Assembly: GCA_025506515.1 (NCBI GenBank)
Contig: CM046452.1
Span: forward strand, 41,553,874-41,617,873
Source of the DNA: Flaveria trinervia
Taxonomy: Eukaryota > Streptophyta > Magnoliopsida > Asterales > Asteraceae
Direction of reading: 5' to 3'
Length of the DNA stretch: 64,000 nucleotides
Position numbers and translations under genes: made by a program. Every line of letters starts with the position of its first letter. Position 1 is the stretch's first letter. The notes below the pieces were generated by a model. The model worked only from the letters and a program-made list of their open reading frames with translations. It made no database searches and was not told the origin of the DNA. Positions 55,577-64,000 of the stretch are shown here, piece by piece.

Positions 55577-55914
55577 CATTCGTACGAATGGTCCAATCGC
55601 ATGGCCCAGTCGCATGAACGGGTCTGCACGTAGATTTTCAAATCTGCAGCCATCAGGGCTGCCCAAAACCCTAATCTGATTAATTTTACATGAATCGAGA
55701 CAAAATAGACATCATCAGATTCGAAGGGCTGATGGGATCGTGGTTTCGAGTGCAATTTTAACATAGCAACACCACACGTAACACGATCTGAGCAAAACAC
55801 GAAGAACACGAAGTGGGTTTAACGTCATGATCTAAAATTGATCCAGAAATCAAGAGCTCATGTTGCTAGTATGATTGTTAGATCATTCCAGCAGTAACCT
55901 ACTCTGATACCAAT
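55577..55914 (-). other. E2 leader and primer binding site
   Basis: Non-coding. The primer site is at 55902-55914 (minus ATTGGTATCAGAG). Palindromic words near 55577-55620 (CATTCGTACGAATGG at 55577) continue the cluster interrupted by solo LTR B. Confidence 0.75.
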
Positions 55915-56525
55915 TGTGAAGTCAGTTGGATCGATAAACATCCGAGCATGTTCTTGACAGAAGGATAAACAACACTAGAAACCAAAAAGTCAAACAATAA
56001 TACGAACTATAATTGAATGGTTTCATTGATAAAACCTAACGATTACAAGCTCGTTACAACATAAGAATCAAGACTCTTGGCAAGGGGAAGATCGAGCATG
56101 ATCTCCCCTCTCATCCGGCAGCCCTAGGCTTTCGGGCACACCCTCTCTAAAACCCTTTTCAAATCCTTTTTATCTCTACACATTGAAACTAGTATATAGA
56201 GGCCTCGGCCCAAATTAGATGCTACTGGGCCCATTCGTGCGATTGGACCATGTGTATGGTTTAATCGTACGGCTGGACCATGCGTATGGTTCAATCGTAC
56301 GACTGGACCATACTTATGGTTCAGTCTTACGAATGTCCCAATCGCATCTCTCAGTCGCACGGTTGGTCCATTAGCATGGCTCAGTCGTACGACTGAGTCT
56401 CATTTGCATATGCTACTGCGGATGACCCAGTTTCATGTGTTTACAACATATCAGGTGTATAACATTAAGCCTAGACTATTCGACAAGCGACGGACACACT
56501 ATATATGACTATATATGCTCCAACA
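55915..56525 (-). repeat. E2 5' LTR (family Y), forming the right end of the nest
   Basis: 611 bp, nearly the same as the other E2 LTR. CTCAGTCGTACGACTGAG is at 56380-56397. It ends CTCCAACA at 56525 and is followed at once by the GAAGT duplicate and P2 gag. Confidence 0.9.
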
Positions 56526-57110
56526 GAAGTTCATGTCCTCACTTCCTTGGCAGTGGACACACTACTGTGTGGTGATCAAGAGGACTGAAAATCTCAAAAC
56601 TCTCACTCTGACAGAGTTATATGGGATTCTTAGTGGCTACCAGATGGAGAAGAACATGAAAGGTTAATCTGGAAACTCCAACAATCAAATGGGTTCAGCC
56701 CTGCATGTGGTTGAAAGGGATAGCATAGAACCCCAACATCATCTCATATGCTACCCTAACAACTCATCACAGGGTCCTTTCATCACCTTCCCAGAGACAC
56801 CAAGGGAGAACTACACTCAAGGAAGTCTATTCCAAGAGAGAAGCTCTTCTCAAGCCTTTGCGTCTTCTGATGAAAGTTTTGGCAACTTTCTTTTCACTCT
56901 TGAAGCCCTAGACTGTATCCATCTAGATGATCTGGAGTACATGGAAATAGTCCATCAGATGGCTCTTCTCACTCACAGAGCCAAGAAGTTTTATAAGAGA
57001 ACAGGAAGTTTCTAAGCAATGCAACCAGTGGGAAGTTTGGTTTGGACAAAGAAAAGTCAAGTTTTACAACTGTAACTTAGATGGGCCACTTTGCCAGAGA
57101 GTGTAAGGTA
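56526..57110 (+). pseudogene. P2 gag, 3' part with damaged zinc knuckle
   Basis: Resumes gag right after the nest: SSLPWQWTHYCVVIKRTENL and LTLTELYGILSGYQMEKNMK. After a stop come MGSALHVVERDSIEPQHHLI and LEYMEIVHQMALLTHRAKKF (56689-57015). The zinc knuckle (57055-57108) reads FYNCN, a frame break, then MGHFAREC: the first Cys is Phe and the frame shifts inside the motif. Confidence 0.8.
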
Positions 57111-58690
57111 GCTAGAACAAATGATGGCCAAACACAGTCCAGATCGAACTACACTGATGAAGCTTCCCAGAATAAGAAGCCAAAGCAGCAGGTTGTTGTT
57201 GCTTTTGAAGAAGGAGGCTTTGACTGGAGCTTTCAGTTGGAAGATGCTTCTCCAAACGAATCACAGATGGTAGATCATGATGAAGCAAAGGTATTGGAAC
57301 ATGTACCGCTAAATGCATTGCTATAGTTAATAGATACAGGTCCTATAACTTGGAAATGAGATCTGATCTTGAGTCCTTAAACATTTTAAAAGCTAATATT
57401 AGAAAGTCTAAAAATGACTATAAGCTGAAGATAGCGGACTTAGAGAAAACTATTTCAATTCTAAAACATGAGCACGCAGATTTTAGGACTCAGATCAAGG
57501 ATCTCATAACCAATCTAACTGAGTGCCAGGCTGATCTTGTGATCAGCAAATCCAGGTCAGACAAATGTGTTCTTGAAGAAAAGAGCTTCAAGAACATGAT
57601 ATCATCATCCATGCACAACATGGTGTGCTATCAAAACAGATAGGGACTGGGATCAAATGAGATAGCTCCTCCACACACAATCTTGTCTGTAAGATCACCT
57701 AGGTGTGGAACTTGTGAAGATGAACTTCCTCTCATAGATCCTGTGAGTGAAGAGGATGAAGAAGTGATCATGATGAATTCCTCTGAGAAGAGTGAAGAGG
57801 AGGATTCTAAGAAGGGCCACTATCCTTCTAAGGAGAAAAGACTGTGATGACCAAGTCTAAGAGAAAGAACTTGATCAGAAAAAGAAAAAGAAAGGCTAGG
57901 AAGGCTCAAGAGATTAAGGCTACTTTTGACTCTAAGCAGAAGCAAGTTTTCATCTCTATAGGATTTGAAGTAGAGAAGACTAAAGACATCAACCTGAACT
58001 CTTCTTCTAAGAGTTCTGCTTCTTGTTCAAATCATCTCACTAATAAGAAGAAGACTGATCTATTATGTACCACTGCTACATATTCTGGACCATCAAACTT
58101 CAATAATAGTTCCAAGCCCAAAAGGGTTTTAGCATTTGCAAAGATGAAGGTGGAGAAGCAATATGACCAAAGTCAGTCTTGTTCCTAGCAGAAGGCTCTT
58201 GGGAAGAAGAAAATGGAATGTGTCATGTGTGAGAGTACTACCCATCTTACAATCCTAAGGGTACTCTTCATATGATGAAACCAAGGACTTCCAAGAGTTC
58301 CAAGAAGATTCAAGCTTCGGAAGGTAAATCTGTTTCCTTCGGAAGCTCCAAATCTAAGAAGAAGGCAAGTGGAAAATTGCCTTCGGAAGAAAAGTTGGTC
58401 TCAGAAGAAATGAATACTTCCGAAGCACTGAAGTCTGTGGCAATGTCTGTAGAATCTTCCAAAGGCTTGGTCATCAAAACTTCCAAAGCATCAAAAGCTT
58501 CCAAAGTATTGAAGGTCAAGTCCAAGACTCCAAAGGTGGTGTGGAAGTCTAAGAAAGACCAAGTGACTGAAAATTCTCTGTCAACAACAGTCAAGATCCT
58601 CCTAGCACAACCATAGGATCTAATACTGTTGCATTACCTTCTGTTTCACTTAGTGAGCCCAAGACAAGTAAGGCTTGGGTTTCCAAATGT
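57111..58690 (+). pseudogene. P2 gag-protease linker
   Basis: Broken into open pieces: NKKPKQQVVVAFEEGGFDWS (57081-57326); a coiled coil with KLKIADLEKTISILKHEHAD (57350-57643); a Lys/Arg-rich stretch (57844-58188); and a Ser/Lys/Glu-rich segment with KKASGKLPSEEKLVSEEMNT (58272-58616). The last holds four perfect CTTCNGAAG words in 111 bp (58315, 58337, 58381, 58417), encoding repeated Ser-Glu. Between pieces are stops. Confidence 0.7.
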
Positions 58691-59060
58691 AACTAATCAT
58701 TTCTTTGTGTAGGGACAGCTCAAGACAAACAAGAATATCTAAATCATTGACAGTGGCTATTCCAGGCACATGACAGCAATAGGTCACTACTCCAGAACTT
58801 TGAAAGGGTTGATGGAGGGCCAGTTGCTTTTGGAGGAGACGAAGGTGGTTACATTTCTGGAAGGGGCAAGGTTACAAATGGTAAGCTCAATATTGAAAAG
58901 GTAAACTTTGTTAAGGAGCTTGGGTGCAATCTTCTGAGTGTATCCCAATTTTGTGATCAGAGTCATAACATGCTCTTTACTAAGCATGAATGCATTGTTC
59001 TCAAGCCCGGGGTGGTCATTCCTCATGAGCATATTCTGCTTAGAGCCCCCTGGAAAGGGA
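58691..59060 (+). pseudogene. P2 protease
   Basis: IIDSGYSRHMTA with the catalytic Asp near 58749, then after a frame change FGGDEGGYISGRGKVTNGKL and ELGCNLLSVSQFCDQSHNML. Multiple frameshifts. Fold and spacing match M1 protease. Confidence 0.75.
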
Positions 59061-60430
59061 ACATGTAGAAGATGGATTTGTAAGAAACATCTTCCTCTAG
59101 AGAAGTCTTATGCTTTCTGTCTAAAGCAAATAGTAATAAGTCTTTCCTATGGCATAAAAGAATGTGCCATGTAAACTTTAAAAACATGAATAAACTTACT
59201 AAGAATGATTTAGTAACTGGAATGCCAAAGAAAGAGTTTACAAGTGATGACCATTATGTTGCATGCCGGAAAAGGAAGCAACATAAGGTATATCACAAGC
59301 CTAAGGAAAGGAACTCCATCACTACACCCCTACACTTGTTACATATGGATCTCATTGGCCCCACCAGTGTAATGAGTCTAGGAAGGACCTTATACTATTT
59401 AGTGATCACAAATGACTTTACAATATTCACTTGGGTCTTCTTCCTTACAACTAAGGATTAGACTCCTGAGATTCTGAAGAGTTTCATTTTGAAGATTGAG
59501 AATCAATCTGATCACAAGGTCGAAATCATAAGATGTGATTAGGGAACTGAATTCAAGAACCAATTCCTTGATACATTTTGCGATGAAAAAGGTATTACAA
59601 GACAATACAGTGCTCCTAGGGCACCTCGGCAAAATGGTGTTGTTGACAGGAGAAACAGGACACTGATTGAAGCTGCAAGAACCATGTTATCTGACTCTAA
59701 GCTACCCATCACCTTCTGGGCAGAGGCAGTCAACACTACCTGCTATGTGCAGAATAGAGTTTTAGTGGTTAAGACTCAAGTCAAGATTCCTTATGAACTT
59801 TGGCACAAGAGGAAACCTTTCATTGGTTTTCTTAGGTCATTTGGTTATCCTTGCACCATCTTAAATACCAAATATCAAATTGCCAAGTTTGTTGAGAAAT
59901 CAGATGATGGACACTTTATTGGATACTCTTCACAAGCTAGGCTTATAGAGTATACAATCTGAGAACTAGAATTGTTAAGGAGTCAGCCAATGTGAATTTC
60001 AATGAACACACACCCTGTGTAGCTGGTTCTGGTCCTGATTGGTTATTTGATCTTGATTTAGTTACCAACTGATTTAACAAATCTTATGAGAATGTTTAAG
60101 GATCTATAGAAAATTTAAACACAGGTGATCCTGATCCAAGATTTGAGCTGAGAAGACCTTCAAGTAACACTTCTTTAGCTCCAGTTGGAACTACTTCTGC
60201 AAATCGGGGTTCTATCAGCACTACAATGACAAATTCTGCTGATACATCTGGGATGCCTTCAAATTCTAGCTCAGAAGCTCCATAACCAGATAAAAATGCC
60301 TCACATGTAGAAGAAACTAATGGTGGTGGTGAAAGTGTTCAGGAATTTCTTAATGCTGATATCCACTCCATAGATGACAACATCAATAATGTCACACACT
60401 CATCGAATCAAGTTTCTCTTGATAAGTGTG
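59061..60430 (+). pseudogene. P2 GAG-pre-integrase, integrase and linker
   Basis: MCHVNFKNMNKLTKNDLVTG and HYVACRKRKQHKVYHKPKER (the pre-integrase CxxC is lost), LLHMDLIGPTSVMSLGRTLY (Asp 1), IIRCD then a stop in place of Gln, GTEFKNQFLD (Asp 2 kept) and NGVVDRRNRTLIEAARTM. In the last motif the catalytic Glu is Asp (codon 59645-59647). The C-terminal fold reads FWAEAVNTTCYVQNRVLVVK and EKSDDGHFIGYSSQARLIEY (59684-59962). A Ser/Thr-rich linker follows to about 60430. Confidence 0.8.
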
Positions 60431-60435
60431 CTGAT

Positions 60436-61400
60436 GTGGTGGGTGAAACATCTATGCCAGATCTAAATTTCTCTAATTTAGATTTCTCTCAACAACTTGT
60501 TATGATCCCTAAGCTAAGGATCCACAAGTCTCACCCTACCACAAACATCATTAGAGATGTTGTCATAGGGGTAAGAACAAAAGGACAAACCCATAAAGCA
60601 AATGTTTGTCTTCACTCTTGTTTCTTATCCCAGATAGAGCCAAAGAAAGTTGATGAGGCTCTAAAGGATGGAAGTTGGGTTGAAGCTATGCAACAGGAGT
60701 TGCTTCAATTCAAATGGCAGAAAGTTTGGATCCTTTGTCCTCTTCCTCATGGGAAGACTACTATTGGAACCAAATGGGAGTTTAGGAATAAGAAGGATGA
60801 TATAGGTATTATCATCAAGAACAAAGATAGACTAGTTGTTCAAGGATACACACAAGAAGAAGGGATTGACTACACATTTGCTCCTGTAGCAAGACTAGAA
60901 GCTGTTAGGATATTCCTGGCATTTGCTGCATCCAAAAACTTCAAGTTCTTTCAACTTGATGTGAGGTGTGCTTTTCTTTATGGAGTGATTGATGAAGAGG
61001 TGTATGTCAAATAGCCACCTGGTTTTGTAGATCCTGATCATCCAGAATATGTCTGCAAGCTTGATAAAGCTCTTTATCAGGGACCCAGGAAGTGGTATGA
61101 AACACTATTTGAGTATCTTTGCAAACATGGATACAGAAGAGGTACTATGGATGGAACTGTCTTCATCAAAGGACAAGGAAATGGCATACTGCTAGTTTAA
61201 GTGTATGTAGATGACATCATCTTTGGTTCAACTAATCCAAAGCTCTACAAAGACTTTGAGAAGCTGATGAAAGATAGATTTGAAATGAGTGCCATGGGGG
61301 AACTCAATTTCTTTCTGGGAATTCAAAGCAAGTTGAAGATGGCATCTTCATTAGTCAGTCAAAGTATGTTCAGGGCATACTCAAGAGGTTCAACATGAAT
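60436..61400 (+). pseudogene. P2 reverse transcriptase
   Basis: Reads MQQELLQFKWQKVWILCPLP, TTIGTKWEFRNKKDDIGIII, LVVQGYTQEEGIDYTFAPVA and FFQLDVRCAFLYGVIDEEVY in one 192-codon frame (60436-61014). After a TAG come KLDKALYQGPRKWYETLFEY (the conserved YGLKQ is shortened to YQG), another TAA, then YVDDIIFGSTNPKLYKDF with the YVDD box at 61204-61215 and FEMSAMGELNFFLGIQ. Most domains are legible, but stops and a frameshift near 61340 inactivate it. Confidence 0.85.
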
Positions 61401-62145
61401 GATTGTAAGATTGCTAAGACACTCATAGCCAAAAACCACTCCCTTGGACTTGATCTTGAGGGGGAGTGTGTAGATGAACACCTTTACAGGGCTATGATTT
61501 CGTCTCTTATGTATCTCACAACTAGCATGCCTAATATCATGTTTGCTACATGTATTTGTGCAAGATATCAAGCCAACCCTAAGATGTCTCACCTCATCAC
61601 TATCAAGAGGATTCTAAGATACCTCAAAGGTGCTTCAACACCTGGTTTATGGTATCCCAAAAATCCTGACTTCAATCTGTATGCATATACAGATTGTGAT
61701 TATGCCGGTTGCAACATGACTGCAAAGTCTACATCTGGGGGATGTCAGTTCCTTGGTGGAAGGGTTGTCTCATGGTAATGCAAGAAACAATCATGTGTCT
61801 CTGCATCAACTGCTGAAGTTGAATACATTACTTCTGCAAGTTGTTGTGCTCAAGTGCTTTGGATTCAGAAACATATGCTGGACTATGGATTAAATTTCAA
61901 GGAGACTCCCATTCACATAGACAACAACAGGTGCTATCTCAATCATAGAGAATCCTGGGCAACACTCAAGGACCAAACACATCAATATCAGGTATCATTT
62001 AATAAGATATAATTATGAAAAAGGGTTAATTAAACTAGTCAAGGTTCACACAGATGAAGAATATGCTAATCTGTTTACAAAAGCTTTTGATGAACAGAGA
62101 TTTAAGTATCTGATATCAGCTATTGGAATGATCAACTTTGAGTAG
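61401..62145 (+). pseudogene. P2 RNase H
   Basis: YRAMISSLMYLTTSMPNIMF, RYQANPKMSHLITIKRILRY, FNLYAYTDCDYAGCNMTAKS (catalytic Asp) and GGCQFLGGRVVSW in one frame to 61778. A stop replaces the following residue, then SASTAEVEYITSASCC (Glu), IHIDNN (Asp), a frameshift, and LFTKAFDEQRFKYLISAIGM, ending at a TAG (62143-62145). Confidence 0.85.
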
Positions 62146-62792
62146 GTTTTTCTTAAAACTAATTCTTATTATTTCTTAAAATATGTGTGTCCTAAGTTGT
62201 CTAGTCTATCAATTTTCTGATCCTTCGGAAGATATATTTTCACCTTCGGAAGCAAATCATGCCTTCAAAACAAATAACTGTCTAAGAACTTTTAACTTCG
62301 GAAGAGATTTCTGAAATATCTTCCGAAGCTTAAATGTCTGTCTCAGACACCTATTTCTTTTCAAGGACCATTTTCTTCTGAAGCAAAATTAACTCTCGGA
62401 AGCCTTGTTCTCTTGTTGTACAAAGCATTTATGTTTTAATTTCTCTTTCGATGCAAAATTTTCAAAACTCTTAGGAAATTCTCCCTAAGTCATTTTAGCT
62501 TCGGAAGTTTTTTCATTAAAACTTCCGAATATAATTTACCTCCGGAAGCTTTTTGACTTCCAAGAAAACTATCTTTTGAGCAAAAGTAAACTACTTTTTC
62601 AGAGGTGGGACGGACATCTGGATTTTAAAGTTTATCCTCTTTCATTAAACTTTTTCTGAAATCCTTCTTCACATATAAACCCAATGGTTTCCCCCTCTTT
62701 CTATCATCTGCTTCTTCCTCCAAACCTAAAAACCCAAATTTCTCTCTGAAATCTCTTTCTTCTTTCTTTCTTCATCCTTGAGCTACCTCAGA
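62146..62792 (+). other. P2 pol-ORF3 spacer with palindromes and TATA box
   Basis: No gene. Six perfect CTTCNGAAG words in 285 bp: 62223, 62244, 62296, 62320, 62375 and 62499, plus decayed ones (62525, 62549). A TATA box, CATATAAAC, is at 62672-62680, followed by a CT-rich leader and the ORF3 ATG about 120 bases on. Matching parts occur in M1. Confidence 0.75.
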
Positions 62793-64000
62793 ATGGCCAA
62801 CCTTGCTCACAAAAATGATCCCAACTTTACCATACAGCTACACAGGCAACACAACCAAGTTGCTCTGTTAAGAACTGAGAAATATCTTCATTTCTTAGAG
62901 GTTTATCAATTCTTATCTCTATGAAACTACTTCACCTCACTAACCATTGATCCTCCACTCTATGAGGATCATCCACTAAATTCTGGAAAACCTGCCAAGA
63001 GGTCGTAATGGATGGGGAGAAGGCACTGTCTGCCATAGTGCAGGGGAGAACAATCTTCATCACTCCGGCCATCATTAACATGCATCTTCAGCTGGATGAT
63101 GAAGAAGGTGAGGTGTTCTTCCCAAAGAAGTTGTTAAACATTCTTTTGAGCAGATGGGGTATGAGGGAGACTTCTCTGTAAAGACCTTCAGGAAAGGGAA
63201 GGTCTCATCCCAGTGGAGATTCCTGCTCTATGTGGTTATCCACAGCTTATCCAACAAGCATGGTGGATGGGACCAGATTCCTGAGGATCTCTCCTTTATT
63301 ATCCATGGAATGATTCAGGGGGTCAAGTTTAGGTATTCTCAATTTGTTTATACTAATTTACTTGCCAACTTAGACTCCTTAGAATATTACATGTTTCCTA
63401 GATATGTCCAGTACATTCTTAACTGTGAACTGGGCTCCCAGTTAAGGGAACAGGTAACATTCTTAAACTGGGACAGATGAAACCTGACATCTTTAAAATA
63501 CTAAGAAAGCCCACTGTTGGCTTCTCTGGGATAGAAACAGCCTTAGTCCTAAAAATGTTAGAGCTCATTGCTCAAGGTGACAACCTAGCAACACCAGCTA
63601 GTGTTGAACACACACCTTCTACTTCTCAACCACCTCAACAACCACAAATCACCCTCACCTAACAAAGAAAATCCAAACTAACCCTGCTTAGACTATTCAG
63701 TCTGTGGAGGCCCCCATACACTTACCCACACAGGTAGAAGTAGAAACGGGAGCTCCCACTTCTCCTGAGGAGTAAACCACTCCCATCTCTTCAAGGATCA
63801 GTGATGAGGTTCCTCATGCTTAGCCTGATGAGCTTATTAGCCACCTCTCCCAATTTGCCTTAAGCCATCACTCTGTGTCTCAACACTCAAGTGTTCAACC
63901 TTCAAGGGACAGTTACCATCCCCAGCAATTAGATCTTAACCAACCTGTTCCCCTAACCTTGACTTCTACACTGATAAAGATTTAGGTTTTAGTGAGTACC
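62793..64000 (+). pseudogene. P2 ORF3, continues past the window
   Basis: Starts MANLAHKNDPNFTIQLHRQH. It is broken early by a stop, then reads FSVKTFRKGKVSSQWRFLLY, HSLSNKHGGWDQIPEDLSFI, GVKFRYSQFVYTNLLANLDS and YYMFPRYVQYILNCELGSQL (63154-63480). Then come KPDIFKILRKPTVGFSGIET and a Thr/Ser/Pro/Gln-rich tail to 63662 and beyond. Same family as M1, P1, E0 and E1 ORF3 (shared WRFL, FxxxL, PRFxQ pattern). No membrane segment visible. Function unknown. Confidence 0.75.

Larger units (their letters stand above)
52168..56525 (-). mobile_element. E2, non-autonomous LTR element (family Y)
   Basis: LTRs of 612 bp (52168-52779) and 611 bp (55915-56525) share ends TGTGAAGTC and CTCCAACA. On the minus strand a PPT (CCAAGGGGGAATT) precedes the 3' LTR, and a primer site (ATTGGTATCAGAG) follows the 5' LTR. 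Between them, apart from inserted solo LTR B, only about 1.2 kb remains, with no gag or pol. The left flank is GGGTT, the right flank GAAGT, so E2 has no TSD of its own; GAAGT belongs to the nest. Confidence 0.85.

Overview
This is plant nuclear DNA built almost wholly from nested LTR retrotransposons. I found no convincing host gene, rRNA, tRNA or CRISPR array. The third-ORF (ORF3) proteins resemble, from memory only, predicted proteins common in Asteraceae assemblies; the species cannot be settled from the sequence. Most elements are Ty1/copia of Sirevirus-like architecture: LTR, tRNA-iMet primer site, gag with zinc knuckle, protease, integrase, RT and RNase H, a long spacer, an extra ORF3 in the env position, polypurine tract (PPT), LTR. 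One Ty3/gypsy chromovirus remnant and two gypsy-type solo LTRs are also present. Nearly every coding region is broken by stops and frameshifts.

Layout. 1-1455: copia PPT and LTR-like sequence. 1456-1735 and 11904-16240: remnant P1 (+; ORF3 and 3' LTR), split by element M1 (-, 1736-11903, LTR family Z). 16246-22865: gypsy remnant G1 (+; gag, integrase, chromodomain-type tail, 3' LTR) with solo LTR A (-, 20367-22460) inside its LTR. 23055-23877: solo family-Z LTR with perfect target-site duplication (TSD). 23878-26365: AT-rich DNA with two LTR fragments. 26366-64000: Z element P2 (+), preceded by the 3' tail of a second element (P3) that shares its LTR. P2 gag is split at 28109/56526 by a 28.4-kb nest flanked by the 5-bp repeat GAAGT. 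The nest holds E0 (-, family X, 28110-35715 plus 49438-52167), E1 (-, family X, 35716-49437, TSD AAACT, lying in the RT of E0), and E2 (-, family Y, non-autonomous, 52168-56525) carrying solo LTR B (+, 53681-55576, TSD CATTC).

Main signal. Each LTR family carries its own set of short palindromic words, clustered just upstream of a TATA box: CANTCG..CGANTG in X and Y, CTTCNGAAG in Z, CCGCATT..AATGCGG in P1, ATTTCGCTTG..CAAGCGAAAT in an LTR fragment. In families X and Z the same words recur in the pol-ORF3 spacer, again just upstream of a TATA box and the ORF3 start. In X, two copies also share a 540/542-nt leader intron candidate before the ORF3 ATG, and a second intron candidate inside ORF3. 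This suggests that ORF3 is expressed from its own promoter under the same family-specific regulator as the LTR. Palindrome-rich Sirevirus LTRs are, as I recall, already described; the duplicated word-plus-TATA module driving ORF3, and the sharing of words with an unrelated gypsy-type LTR, are the parts I would check for novelty.
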